Positions 39,747-48,876 of a DNA stretch of 50,778 nt are shown piece after piece (position 1 is the stretch's first letter; each line of letters begins with the position of its first letter). Source of the DNA: Candidatus Sulfopaludibacter sp. SbA3 (lineage in GTDB: Bacteria; Pseudomonadota; Alphaproteobacteria; Caulobacterales; Hyphomonadaceae); assembly GCA_945888325.1 (NCBI GenBank), contig CAMDAC010000022.1, positions 1-50,778 on the forward strand, read 5' to 3'. Made by a program: the position numbers and the translations under genes. Under the pieces are notes generated by a model that was not told the DNA's origin, searched no databases, and saw only the letters and a program-made list of their open reading frames with translations.

Positions 39747-41129
39747 ATGGCCAAAGCCTCTACCTCTGCCTTCGTCTGCCAGGCCTGCGGCGCCGTGCAC
39801 GCCAAATGGGCGGGCCGGTGCGAGGCGTGCGGGGAGTGGAACACGCTGGTCGAGGAGGCCAGCAGCGCCCCGCCCGGCGCGCTGAAGGCCGAGAAGACAC
39901 CCACCAAGCGCGGGCCGAAGACCGAGTTCATTGCCCTGAACTCCGATGTCGAGACGCCGCCCCGCGTGCTGATCGGCGTGGAAGAACTCGACCGGGTATT
40001 CGGCGGCGGCATTGTGCCGTCCTCCGCCACGCTGATCGGCGGCGATCCCGGCATCGGCAAATCGACGCTGTTGCTGCAGGCGGCAGCCCGTCTCGCCCGC
40101 AACGGCGTGAAGACCGTCTACGTCTCCGGCGAGGAAGCCGCGGCGCAGATCCAGGAGCGGGCCCGGCGGCTGAAAGTTGCGAACTCGCCGGTCCAGCTCG
40201 CGACCGAGACGGACCTGCGCAAGATCCTCTCGGCGCTGAAGGAGGCCAATCCCGGCTTCGTCGTGATCGACTCGATCCAGACGGTCTGGTCCGACGCGCT
40301 GGAAGCGGCGCCCGGCTCGGTCGCGCAGGTGCGCGCCTGCGCGCAGGAGCTGGTGCGCTGGGCGAAGAAATCCGGCGCGGCGCTGGTCCTTGTCGGCCAC
40401 GTTACCAAGGAAGGCACCATCGCGGGCCCGCGCGTGGTCGAGCACATGGTCGACGCCGTGTTCTACTTCGAAGGCGAGCGCGGCCACCAGTTCCGCATCC
40501 TGCGGGCGGTGAAGAACCGCTTCGGGCCAACCGACGAGATCGGCATCTTCGAGATGCACGCCCTCGGCCTCACGCCCGCCAAGGAGCCCTCCGCCCTGTT
40601 CCTCTCGGCCGATGCCGAGCCGGGCGGCGGAACCGCGGTGTTTGCGGCGATGGAAGGCTCCCGCCCCGTGCTGGCAGAGGTTCAGGCCCTCGTCGCCAAG
40701 AGCCCGTTCGGCACGCCAAGGCGGTCCGTGATCGGCTTCGATTCCGGGCGCCTCGCGATGATCATGGCGGTGCTGGAGACCCGCTGCGGGCTGAATTTTG
40801 CGGGCATGGATGTCTACCTTTCCGTCGCCGGCGGCTACCGGATCAACGAACCCGCGGGAGACCTCGCTGCGGCAGCGGCGCTGCTGTCGTCGCTCTCGGG
40901 CAATCCGGTTCCGGCGCGCAGTGTTTTCTTTGGAGAAATTGCCCTCTCCGGGGCGGTTCGGGCAGCGCCTAGAATGGATCAGCGGCTCAAGGAAGCGGCA
41001 CGGCTGGGCTTCCAGCGGGCGTATGGTCCGGACAGCAGCCCTGCGGCAGACGGCGGCTTGACGGTGACCCCGATTGCGCGGCTTATCGCGCTTGTGGATC
41101 TTCTCGCGCCGGACGCTGCAAATGCTTGA
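39747..41129 (+). CDS. radA: DNA repair protein RadA
   Basis: This 460-residue protein is the bacterial RadA/Sms branch-migration helicase. It has a zinc finger (Cys11, Cys14, Cys25, Cys28), a RecA-like ATPase with Walker A GGDPGIGKST (about 98-107), the diagnostic KNRFG motif, and a C-terminal Lon-protease-like domain (AGMDVYLSVAGGYRINEPAGDLA, inactive as a protease). It processes recombination intermediates. The stop overlaps the CvpA start by 8 bases. Confidence 0.97.
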   Translation: MAKASTSAFVCQACGAVHAKWAGRCEACGEWNTLVEEASSAPPGALKAEKTPTKRGPKTEFIALNSDVETPPRVLIGVEELDRVFGGGIVPSSATLIGGDPGIGKSTLLLQAAARLARNGVKTVYVSGEEAAAQIQERARRLKVANSPVQLATETDLRKILSALKEANPGFVVIDSIQTVWSDALEAAPGSVAQVRACAQELVRWAKKSGAALVLVGHVTKEGTIAGPRVVEHMVDAVFYFEGERGHQFRILRAVKNRFGPTDEIGIFEMHALGLTPAKEPSALFLSADAEPGGGTAVFAAMEGSRPVLAEVQALVAKSPFGTPRRSVIGFDSGRLAMIMAVLETRCGLNFAGMDVYLSVAGGYRINEPAGDLAAAAALLSSLSGNPVPARSVFFGEIALSGAVRAAPRMDQRLKEAARLGFQRAYGPDSSPAADGGLTVTPIARLIALVDLLAPDAANA

Positions 41130-41658
41130 AAACATTTCTGCTTTTGACGGCATCGCGCTGGGTGTCATCGTCATTTCCGCAATCATGGCGTTTGCGCGCG
41201 GCTTCCTGCGCGAGCTTGCCACACTGGGCGCCTTCATCGGCGCCCTGGCGGCTGCCTACTACGCGCGGAAATTCCTTCACGGTACGGTAGCAGACTTGCT
41301 GCCCGCGGGCAGTCATCCCCTCGCGCCTGATATCATTCTCGTCGTGACGGCGTTCCTGATTGTCTACGTTATTGTCGCGTGGCTGGGACAATCCTTGTCA
41401 AAATCCATCATGACAAACGGCGACATCGGGCTGTTCGACCATATCGCCGGGCTCGTGTTCGGGGTCATCCGGGGCGGGGTCGCGCTCGTGTTCTTTGCCG
41501 TGCTGCTCTCGGTCGGGCTTGAGGAAGAGCGCGTCCCGCCGTTCATCCAGGACAGCCTGAGCTACCCGATCCTCGCCCGCGCCGCCGACGCCGCCACCGG
41601 CGAGGCGCGCGAAGTCAGCCGCAGCGCTGCGCCGGTTGCACCCGCCTCAGGCGACTGA
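41122..41658 (+). CDS. cvpA: CvpA family membrane protein
   Basis: This 178-residue inner-membrane protein has four hydrophobic helices and the CvpA signature FDGIALGVIVISAIMAFARGFLRE with DHIAGLVFGVIRGGVALV. CvpA was first linked to colicin V production and later to bile and envelope tolerance. The frame opens inside radA at 41074, but the ATG at 41122 begins the conserved N-terminus. In many proteobacteria cvpA precedes purF; here one gene intervenes. Confidence 0.88.
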   Translation: MLENISAFDGIALGVIVISAIMAFARGFLRELATLGAFIGALAAAYYARKFLHGTVADLLPAGSHPLAPDIILVVTAFLIVYVIVAWLGQSLSKSIMTNGDIGLFDHIAGLVFGVIRGGVALVFFAVLLSVGLEEERVPPFIQDSLSYPILARAADAATGEAREVSRSAAPVAPASGD

Positions 41659-41721
41659 CCTTGATGCCTTGGCGGGGCACGGTAGTCTGGCCGCGCACCC
41701 ATCCGTGAGGGGAGGAAGTTC

Positions 41722-43092
41722 ATGACGCACCGCCCTGCCCCGCTCTCCCGGCGCACTTTCCTGATGGCATCGGCCGCTGTCGCGCTGGTCTCGGCCTGCG
41801 CCACGCAGACGGGTACGGATACACTGCCGCCCACGTCGCTGGCGCCGACGATGACCAGCCTGCTGGCGGCGCAGGCAGTACCCATCCGCAACCTCGCACC
41901 TGATGATCCGGGCGTCAAAGCCCTTGCCAAACGCCTCGCGTCCGCGCGCATGGCGGGGCTCGGGGAAGCCACCCACGGCTCGCATGAAGATGCGCTGCTG
42001 AAGTCCGTGCTGATCCAGGCGATGGTGGAGAACCACAACCTGCGCGTCGTACTTCTGGAAGCCAACCGCACCGGCTGCGCGCAGCTCGACAAGTATGCAT
42101 CCGGCGCGCCCGCCGGGCTGCTCTCCGCTGAGGCGGTGAAACAGGCGCCGGTGTTCCGCATCCTGAAAACCGAAGTGATGGCCGACCTGCTCGCCTGGCT
42201 GCGCGGCTGGAACGCCGTGAACGCGGACCGGCGCGTGCGTGTGATCGGTGTGGACTGCCAGGCCAGCAGCCAGGACGCGGGCGACGCGCTGGCGGCGCTG
42301 GCCACCATCGATTCCGGCGCGGCAAACGCGATCGGCGCCGCGCTCGCGCCGATCCTGACGACCGATGCGCGCGCCGCCCGGCATGACCTGATGCTGAAGC
42401 AGATCACGTCAGCCCAGCGCGCCGAAGCGGAGTCGGCTTGCCGCATGCTGGAAGCCGAACTGAACGCGGCCGGTCTCGAGGAAGCCGCCTTCACGGCGCG
42501 CCGCGCCTGGCAGGGCCTCAGCGCGTTCGAACACGAGACCGCCGACGGCGACCTGAACCTGGCGACACCGGAATACTGGAGCCGGCGCGATGTGTTCATG
42601 GCGGACAACGCGGTCGCCCTCGCCAAGGACCAGGCGGCGGTGTTCTGGGGGCACAACACGCATGTTGCCGGCGGGAGCCCTTCGGGCGACTTCGCGGGGT
42701 ACGTGCCGAGCGGCTCCGTGCTGCGCCGGAAGCTCGGCAAGAATTACATTGTGCTGATCCAGGAGTTTGCCGAGGCAACCTTCCTCGCGCTCCCCACGAG
42801 TGCCGGCAATGCGCCAGACGCGCCGCAGGTGCGGATCTCGCGCAAGGCCCAGCCGGATACGCTGAACGGCCTGCTGGCGGATGCGAGCGCGAAAACCGCC
42901 TGGTTCGACCTCGCCAACCTGCCGGAAACGGACCTGTCGCGCGAATGGCGGCGGACCCCCATCGGGCTCGACTGGTACGGCGCCACGGCGAGCGAGGCGC
43001 CTGAAGCGTCCGATATCGTGCAAATTCCGCCGGAGTCGCTGTTTGACCTTATGGTTGTCCATCCGAAACTGACGCCTGCACGGATGCTCTGA
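41722..43092 (+). CDS. Erythromycin-esterase-family lipoprotein with a Tat-type signal
   Basis: This 456-residue protein has the EreA/EreB-type esterase domain: GLGEATHGSHEDA (Glu82, His85 and the following His-Glu), LRVVLLEANRTG, RDVFMADNAVAL and VFWGHNTHVAGGS. The N-terminus has a twin-arginine-like signal SRRTFL followed by a hydrophobic stretch and lipobox LVSAC (Cys26), so the protein should be exported folded and lipid-anchored. Only a minority of this family hydrolyse macrolides; most have unknown ester or amide substrates. It sits between cvpA and purF, an unusual insertion into that pair. Confidence 0.85.
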   Translation: MTHRPAPLSRRTFLMASAAVALVSACATQTGTDTLPPTSLAPTMTSLLAAQAVPIRNLAPDDPGVKALAKRLASARMAGLGEATHGSHEDALLKSVLIQAMVENHNLRVVLLEANRTGCAQLDKYASGAPAGLLSAEAVKQAPVFRILKTEVMADLLAWLRGWNAVNADRRVRVIGVDCQASSQDAGDALAALATIDSGAANAIGAALAPILTTDARAARHDLMLKQITSAQRAEAESACRMLEAELNAAGLEEAAFTARRAWQGLSAFEHETADGDLNLATPEYWSRRDVFMADNAVALAKDQAAVFWGHNTHVAGGSPSGDFAGYVPSGSVLRRKLGKNYIVLIQEFAEATFLALPTSAGNAPDAPQVRISRKAQPDTLNGLLADASAKTAWFDLANLPETDLSREWRRTPIGLDWYGATASEAPEASDIVQIPPESLFDLMVVHPKLTPARML

Positions 43093-43206
43093 CCCGCGCC
43101 CCGGCGTCATGACATCCAGATGACAGGTCCGCCCTTTCGCCCGGGGCCAAAGCGAACTATATCCCGCTCTGACACTGGCCCCCCCCAAAGCGAGTCGGAC
43201 CTTCCG

Positions 43207-44658
43207 ATGGCCTATTTCGACAATGATGACGACAAGCCACGCGAAGAGTGCGGCGTATTCGGCGTGTTCGGGAACAAGGAAGCGAGCCTGCTGACCGCCC
43301 TCGGCCTGCACGCGCTGCAGCACCGGGGACAGGAAGCCTGCGGGATCGTCAGCTTTGACGGCAAGCGCTTCAACTCCGAACGCCACATGGGTCTCGTCGG
43401 CGAGCATTTCGGCGGCGACCTGCGCCAGCGCCTGCCCGGCCATTCCGCCATCGGCCACAACCGGTACTCGACCCAGGGCCGGCCGATGCTGCGCAACATC
43501 CAGCCGATCTTCGCCGACCTTGCCCTCGGCGGCTTTGCGGTCGCGCACAACGGCAACCTGACGAACGCGCGCCAGGTGCGCCAGCAGCTGGTCAAGGACG
43601 GCGCAATTTTCCAGTCCACGATGGACACCGAGGTGATCCTCCACCTCGTCGCGCGCAGCCCCAAGAAACGTTTCGTCGACCGCCTGATCGACGCGATGCA
43701 CCAGATCGAAGGCGGCTACGCGCTCGTCGGTCTCACCGGCAAGAAACTGATCGGCGCGCGCGATCCCATCGGCCTGCGCCCGCTCGTGCTCGGCCGTCTT
43801 GGCACCGGCTATGTGCTGGCGTCGGAGACCTGCGCGCTCGACATCATCGGCGCCGAGTTCGTGCGCGAGATCGAGAACGGCGAAGTCGTCGTGATTTCCG
43901 AACAGGGCCTCGAGAGCTTCCGGGCCTTTGCGCCGCGCCCGCCGAGCCCGTGCGCGTTCGAGTACGTCTACTTCGCGCGGCCCGACAGTTTCATCCAGGG
44001 CCGCTCGGTCTATGAAGTGCGCCGCCGGATGGGCCATCAGCTCGCCGCCGAGACGCCCGCCGATGCCGACGTGATCGTGCCGGTGCCGGACTCCGGCGTG
44101 CCGGCCGCGCTGGGCTTCTCCGAGGCCTCCGGCATCCCGTTCCAGATGGGCATCATCCGCAACCACTATGTGGGGCGGACCTTCATCCAGCCGACACAGC
44201 TCGGCCGGCAGACAGCGATTTCCAAGAAGCACAGCCCGAACCGCGCGGCGCTTGAAGGCAAGCGCGTGATCCTCGTCGACGACTCCATCGTGCGCGGGAA
44301 CACGTCCAAGAAAATCGTGCAGATGGTGCGCGAGGCCGGCGCGCGCGAAATCCATTTCCGCTCTGCCAGCCCGCCGATCCTCAACCCGGATTTCTACGGC
44401 ATCGACATGGCCGGCAAGTCGGAGCTGTTCGCGGCGACCCATACGCACGAGGAGATGGTGAAGGAGCTAAAGGTCGAAAGCCTCGGCTTCCTCTCGGTGC
44501 CCGGCCTCTACAAGGCGATCGGCGAGCCGGTGCGCAACAACATGATCCCGCAATTCTCGGATCACTGTTTCACCGGCGAGTATCCGACCCCGCTGGTTGA
44601 CTACCAGCAGGACCAGGCGGACAAGGAACGCCAGCTCTCGCTTCTGGACGACGTGTAG
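43207..44658 (+). CDS. purF: Amidophosphoribosyltransferase
   Basis: This 483-residue enzyme makes phosphoribosylamine, the first committed step of purine synthesis. The N-terminal pro-sequence MAYFDNDDDKPREE is removed to expose the catalytic Cys15 of CGVFG. GHNRYSTQG and HNGNLTNA are glutaminase motifs, and VILVDDSIVRGNTSKKIV is the PRPP loop. The frame opens at 43120, but the ATG at 43207 gives the conserved pro-peptide. It is followed after 22 bases by an SDR gene. Confidence 0.97.
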   Translation: MAYFDNDDDKPREECGVFGVFGNKEASLLTALGLHALQHRGQEACGIVSFDGKRFNSERHMGLVGEHFGGDLRQRLPGHSAIGHNRYSTQGRPMLRNIQPIFADLALGGFAVAHNGNLTNARQVRQQLVKDGAIFQSTMDTEVILHLVARSPKKRFVDRLIDAMHQIEGGYALVGLTGKKLIGARDPIGLRPLVLGRLGTGYVLASETCALDIIGAEFVREIENGEVVVISEQGLESFRAFAPRPPSPCAFEYVYFARPDSFIQGRSVYEVRRRMGHQLAAETPADADVIVPVPDSGVPAALGFSEASGIPFQMGIIRNHYVGRTFIQPTQLGRQTAISKKHSPNRAALEGKRVILVDDSIVRGNTSKKIVQMVREAGAREIHFRSASPPILNPDFYGIDMAGKSELFAATHTHEEMVKELKVESLGFLSVPGLYKAIGEPVRNNMIPQFSDHCFTGEYPTPLVDYQQDQADKERQLSLLDDV

Positions 44659-44680
44659 GCCGCGCGCTACACGCCGCGCC

Positions 44681-45397
44681 ATGAGAAAGACACCCAGACT
44701 TATCCTCGTCACCGGCGCCTCGCGCGGCATTGGCCGCGCCGTGGCCCTTGAGCTTGCCCGGCAGGGCGATCTCGTGATCGCCGTTGCGCGCTCCAAGGCC
44801 GCCTTGCAGAAGCTCGACGACGAGATCCGCGCGCTCGGCTCCGAGGCGCTGCTGGTGCCGATGGACCTGAAAGATACCAAAGGCATCGAGACGCTGGGCA
44901 AGGCGCTGACGGAGAAGTTCGGGCATCTCGACGGCTTCGTCGCCAATGCCGGCCTGCTGGGTACGCTCGGCCCGCTGGAGACGGCCGGGCCGCGCAGCTT
45001 CGAGGAAACCATCCAGGTGAACCTCAACGCCAACGCGCACCTGATCCGCGCGCTCGGGCCGCTGCTGCACCAGTCGGACGCGCCGCGCGCGGTGTTCGTG
45101 ACCTCCGGCGTGGTGCCGCGTCCTCGCGCGTTCTGGGGGCCCTATCAGGCGTCCAAGGCAGGCCTCGAAGCGCTGGTGAAGGCCTGGGCCGACGAAAACG
45201 AGAAGATGGCCCTGCGCGTCAACCTGTTCGACCCCGGCGCCGTGCGCACCGGCATGCGCGCCGAGGCAATGCCGGGCGAAGACCCGATGACGCTACCGAC
45301 GCCGGAAGATGTGGCGAAGGAACTGGTCAAGCTGGTTTCGGCTGCTGAGAATCGCACCGGGGCGCGCGTCGTGTTCCGGGATGTGGCGAAGGCCTGA
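44681..45397 (+). CDS. Short-chain dehydrogenase/reductase
   Basis: This 238-residue SDR has the cofactor motif TGASRGIGRA (about 11-20), VANAG at about 87-91, and the catalytic Ser142 (TSGVV), Tyr155 and Lys159 (YQASK). The preference for NAD or NADP and the substrate are not predictable. The ATG at 44681, 22 bases after purF, is chosen over a frame that opens inside purF. It is probably part of the purF transcript. Confidence 0.9.
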   Translation: MRKTPRLILVTGASRGIGRAVALELARQGDLVIAVARSKAALQKLDDEIRALGSEALLVPMDLKDTKGIETLGKALTEKFGHLDGFVANAGLLGTLGPLETAGPRSFEETIQVNLNANAHLIRALGPLLHQSDAPRAVFVTSGVVPRPRAFWGPYQASKAGLEALVKAWADENEKMALRVNLFDPGAVRTGMRAEAMPGEDPMTLPTPEDVAKELVKLVSAAENRTGARVVFRDVAKA

Positions 45398-45430
45398 ACT
45401 TCAGCAAAGTTTGCCAAGCCATACCAATCT

Positions 45431-45454
45431 CATCCTGAGAGAAGTCGAAGGATG
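45431..45454. repeat. REP-like palindromic repeat, copy 2
   Basis: CATCCTGAGAGAAGTCGAAG plus GATG differs from copy 1 (37470-37493) at one base. It lies between the convergent SDR and Gfo/Idh genes, where such repeats often act as transcript-end hairpins. Confidence 0.65.
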
Positions 45455-45474
45455 AGCTGCAGGATGTGGCGGGG

Positions 45475-46395
45475 TCAGTCCACGCCCGCCAGCACCGCCG
45501 CCTCGGCAGCTTCCGCCATCGCCACCGCTGCGACCGTGCCGTGCGCGGGTACCGGGCTGCGCGCGAGGCCGAGGCAGGCGGCGTAGAAGCCTTCGTCGGC
45601 GGCGCCGAGAGGGTCAGGCAGGTCTGCCGCGATGTCGACGCGCACTTCGTAGGGTGTCGTGTTCTTAAGCTTGCGGGTCAGAAAGTCGATGTCGATCTCG
45701 CCCGAGGGATAGACGACGCGCATCGTCCGTTCACGGAACTCTGCGGCGCGGCTGGCGCGCAGCTTTGCCTTGCCGCCGCCGGCATAGGTGAACACCGCTT
45801 CGGCCTCGTCGATATGGGAGGAGTGGACGCGCCGGCCGGTCGCCTCGACGCCGGTGAATTCGCGCCCCAGCATCATCGCGGCAAGATCGAGATCGTGGAT
45901 CATCAGGTCCCAGATGACGGACACATCGCCGGCGCGGCCGCCCGGCGCGGCGGGGCCGGAGCGCACGGATTCAACCAGCAGCGGCACTTCCGGAATGGCG
46001 AGCACGCCCATTGCGTTGGCGACGAAGCGTTCCTGGTGGCCGACCTGCAGGATGCGGCCGCGGGCGGCGGCTTCATCGGCAAGGTCGCGCGCGGCGACCC
46101 CGGACAGCGCGAGCGGCTTTTCGACCAGCACATGGCAGTGCGCCTCGATGGCCTGGCGCGCGAGGCTCTCGTGCCAGGTGGCGGGGACCGCGATGACAAC
46201 CGCGTCGCAGACTTTCAGGAATTCGGCATAGTCGCTGTAGCCCTTGGTGCCGAAGGTTTCGGCGAGCTTTTCAGCGCGGGCGAGGTCGACATCGAAGATG
46301 CCCATCAGGTCGGCGCGCGCTGAGGCGGCGGCCTTCTGGGCGTGGTAATTTCCGAACACGCCGGCGCCTGCAACGCCCACTTTCAGCTTCGTCAT
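45475..46395 (-). CDS. Gfo/Idh/MocA-family oxidoreductase
   Basis: This 306-residue NAD(P)-dependent sugar-type oxidoreductase has the N-terminal Rossmann motif VGVAGAGVFGNYHAQ and the family motif HVLVEKPLALS with its catalytic Lys. VGHQERFVANA and WDLMIHDLDLAAMMLG are also typical. The reading frame continues open far upstream, but the ATG at 46395 begins the Rossmann strand. It is often found in amino-sugar or UDP-sugar pathways; no such genes adjoin it here. Confidence 0.9.
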   Translation of the reverse strand: MTKLKVGVAGAGVFGNYHAQKAAASARADLMGIFDVDLARAEKLAETFGTKGYSDYAEFLKVCDAVVIAVPATWHESLARQAIEAHCHVLVEKPLALSGVAARDLADEAAARGRILQVGHQERFVANAMGVLAIPEVPLLVESVRSGPAAPGGRAGDVSVIWDLMIHDLDLAAMMLGREFTGVEATGRRVHSSHIDEAEAVFTYAGGGKAKLRASRAAEFRERTMRVVYPSGEIDIDFLTRKLKNTTPYEVRVDIAADLPDPLGAADEGFYAACLGLARSPVPAHGTVAAVAMAEAAEAAVLAGVD

Positions 46396-46548
46396 GCCGC
46401 TTCCCGTCCCTTTTGCCTTCCGCAATGACACCGCGCGCGCCGGGCTGCAAGTGTCGCAGGCACGCCGGATTCTTCGCCCAGCCCCCTTCACAGGCCGCGC
46501 CAGCCAGTTCATGTGGACCCCAGACAAAACAATGCAAAGGTGATGGAC

Positions 46549-47571
46549 ATGGCCAAGCTGACTTCGACCGAATGGTCCCTCGCGGCCCGCCCCGTGGGCA
46601 TGCCGAAACTTTCGGACTTCCAGACCAACACGATCGACGTGCCGGCGCCCGGCGAAGGTGAAATCCAGGTCATGAATACCTGGATGTCGGTGGACCCCTA
46701 CATGCGCGGCCGGATGTATGACCGCGAGAGCTATGTGCCGCCGTTCCAGATCGGCGAAACGCTGCAGGGCGGCGCGGTTGGGCGCGTGTCGGCCTCGGCG
46801 CACCCGGATTTCAAGGTCGGCGATCTCGTCTCCTCCTTCCTCGGCTGGCGCACGGCCTGGACCGCCAAGCCTGCGGCCGCAGCGGTGCAGAAACTGCCGG
46901 CGACCGGACTGCCCGAGAGCGCCTTCCTGGGCGTCGCGGGCATGCCGGGGCTGACGGCCTATGCGGGCCTGCTGCGCGTGGCGGAACTGAAGCCCACCGA
47001 CGTCGTGTTCGTCTCGGGCGCTGCCGGCGCGGTCGGCTCGACCGTGGTGCAGATCGCCAAGATCAAGGGCGCGACCGTCATCGGCTCGGCCGGCGGCGCG
47101 GACAAGTGCGCACTGGTCAAGTCGCTCGGCGCCGATCACGTGATCGACTACAAGCAGGCCAAGGGCTTTGACGGCCTCGTGGCCGCCCTGCGCGCCGCCG
47201 CGCCCAAGGGCATCGACGTCTACTTCGACAATGTCGGCGGCGACCACCTGACGGCCGCCATCGAGATGGCCCGCCCGATGGCGCGCTTCGCGCTGTGCGG
47301 AATGATCGCGCAATATAACGAAACCGGCACGCCGACGGGTCCGCACAATATCATCCAGGCGGTTGGCAAGCAGCTGAAGCTGCAGGGCTTCATCGTCTCG
47401 ACCCATGCCGACATGCAGCCGGCCTTCCTGGCCGACATGGCGAAGTGGATCGCGGGCGGCCAGATGAAATACGAGGAAACCGTGATGACCGGAATCGAGA
47501 AGGCGCCTGAAGCCTTCCTCGGCCTCTTCACGGGCGCCAATACCGGCAAGATGCTGGTCAAAATAGCGTAA
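46549..47571 (+). CDS. NADP-dependent oxidoreductase (MDR superfamily)
   Basis: This 340-residue medium-chain reductase of the leukotriene B4 dehydrogenase/curcumin reductase group has MSVDPYMRGRMYD in the catalytic domain and the cofactor motif GAAGAVGSTVVQIAK. FDNVGGDHLTAAIEMARPMAR and IAQYNETGTPTGPHN are further group motifs. It lacks zinc ligands, as expected. The ATG at 46549 has AAAGG 8 bases upstream. It is divergent from the Gfo/Idh gene and 4 bases from the next gene. It should reduce an activated double bond; substrate unknown. Confidence 0.92.
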   Translation: MAKLTSTEWSLAARPVGMPKLSDFQTNTIDVPAPGEGEIQVMNTWMSVDPYMRGRMYDRESYVPPFQIGETLQGGAVGRVSASAHPDFKVGDLVSSFLGWRTAWTAKPAAAAVQKLPATGLPESAFLGVAGMPGLTAYAGLLRVAELKPTDVVFVSGAAGAVGSTVVQIAKIKGATVIGSAGGADKCALVKSLGADHVIDYKQAKGFDGLVAALRAAAPKGIDVYFDNVGGDHLTAAIEMARPMARFALCGMIAQYNETGTPTGPHNIIQAVGKQLKLQGFIVSTHADMQPAFLADMAKWIAGGQMKYEETVMTGIEKAPEAFLGLFTGANTGKMLVKIA

Positions 47572-47575
47572 CGCC

Positions 47576-48496
47576 ATGGCTGCCCTGTTCGACGCCTACA
47601 TCATGGTGGACTGGAGCGCGGCCGCGAAGCCCGCACTCGGCCCCAATTCGATCTGGATCGGGGTCCTGATGAAGGACGCCCGGCTGAAGCTGCAGTTCAA
47701 GGCGGTGAACATCGATACGCGCCTGAAGGCGCGCGCGTTCATCGAGGACATGGTGGCCAAGCTCACCAAGCGCGGCGACAAGGTGCTGCTCGGGTTCGAC
47801 TTCTCGCTCGGCTATCCGGCGGGCACCGCGAAGGCGCTCGGCCTCGACACCGCAAAGCAGGCGCCGTGGGCGGCGATGCACGCGCATCTTGCGACGCGCT
47901 ACAAGGACAAGCCGGACAACAACTCGCGGCCGCGCTTCGCGATTGCGGCCGGTCTCAACTATACGATCTCGAAAGGTCCGTACCCGTTCTGGGGCGCGCC
48001 GCCGGCCGACAAGGCGACGACCCTGTCGACGACGAGACCCGAGTTCACGCCTGACAAGCCGCTCGCGGAATTCCGCAGGGCCGAACAGCATCTGCGCTCG
48101 CTTCCCGGCGCGTCGCCGAAATCGTGCTGGCAACTTTACGGTGTAGGATCGGTCGGCAGCCAGAGCCTGACCGGCATCCCGCATGTGCATGCCCTCCGGC
48201 AGGCATGGCCGAACGCCCGCGTATGGCCGTTTGAACTGGGCGACGGCGGCCCGGTTACCGCGGAAATGCTGGACGGAATCGAGGTTGTGATCGCCGAGAT
48301 CTACCCGTCCCTCGTAAAGCCGAAGCCGGAGAAGGGCGAGGTCGCTGACGAGGCGCAAGTGCGCCAGATTGCCCGCCACTACGCGGATCTGGATGAGAAA
48401 AACGCTCTGGGAGCGACTTTTTCCACAGGCAAATCGCTTTCTGGGGAACAGATCGCCCTGATTACCGGCGAAGAGGGCTGGATTCTGGGCGTTTAG
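47576..48496 (+). CDS. RNase H-fold-like conserved protein of unknown function
   Basis: This 306-residue protein starts FDAYIMVDWSAAAKPALGPNSIWIGV and has VLLGFDFSLGYPAGTAKALG and WQLYGVGSVGSQSLTGIPHV. The paired VDWSA and GFDFSLGYP acidic motifs suggest an RNase H-like fold of the DUF429 type. Homologues in alphaproteobacteria have sometimes been labelled molybdopterin or cobalamin synthesis proteins without proof. The ATG lies 4 bases after the oxidoreductase stop, so the two are co-transcribed. Confidence 0.72.
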   Translation: MAALFDAYIMVDWSAAAKPALGPNSIWIGVLMKDARLKLQFKAVNIDTRLKARAFIEDMVAKLTKRGDKVLLGFDFSLGYPAGTAKALGLDTAKQAPWAAMHAHLATRYKDKPDNNSRPRFAIAAGLNYTISKGPYPFWGAPPADKATTLSTTRPEFTPDKPLAEFRRAEQHLRSLPGASPKSCWQLYGVGSVGSQSLTGIPHVHALRQAWPNARVWPFELGDGGPVTAEMLDGIEVVIAEIYPSLVKPKPEKGEVADEAQVRQIARHYADLDEKNALGATFSTGKSLSGEQIALITGEEGWILGV

Positions 48497-48596
48497 CCCG
48501 TGTCTACTGGGCTTCCGGCGTATCCATCGGTTTCGAATCGTGGGTAAGTCGCCCCAATGGCGATTACTCGTCATTTTAACCTAGAGGAGAACCCCT

Positions 48597-48863
48597 ATGA
48601 ACAAGGGTGAACTGACCAAAGCAGTGGCCACCGCTTGCGGCATGTCGCAGAGCGACGCCGGCAAGGCCGTTGACGCTGTTTTCGACACCATCGCTGGCTC
48701 GGTCAAAGGTCGCGAACAGGTTGCAATCGCTGGTTTCGGCACGTTCGTCGCCAAGACGCGCAACGCCCGTGAAGGCCGTAACCCGGCAACCAAGGAAGTG
48801 ATCAAGATTCCAGAGAAAACCTCGGTGGCGTTCAAGCCTGCCTCGGTTCTCAAAGACATCTAG
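48597..48863 (+). CDS. HU family DNA-binding protein
   Basis: This 88-residue histone-like protein has the full HU pattern: MNKGELTKAVATACGMS, IAGFGTFVAKTRNAREGRNP (the DNA-intercalating arm) and ATKEVIKIPEKTSVAFKP. It bends and compacts DNA as a dimer. A strong GAGGAG ribosome site lies 7 bases upstream, fitting high expression. It is convergent with the MATE gene 13 bases away. Confidence 0.96.
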   Translation: MNKGELTKAVATACGMSQSDAGKAVDAVFDTIAGSVKGREQVAIAGFGTFVAKTRNAREGRNPATKEVIKIPEKTSVAFKPASVLKDI

Positions 48864-48876
48864 GCGTCCTGCCCCC

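Noticed and set aside
46396-47577. N-terminal 390-codon extension of the Gfo/Idh gene
   Set aside because: The extension is antisense to the MDR oxidoreductase and has no protein-like sequence; the Rossmann start at 46395 is clear.
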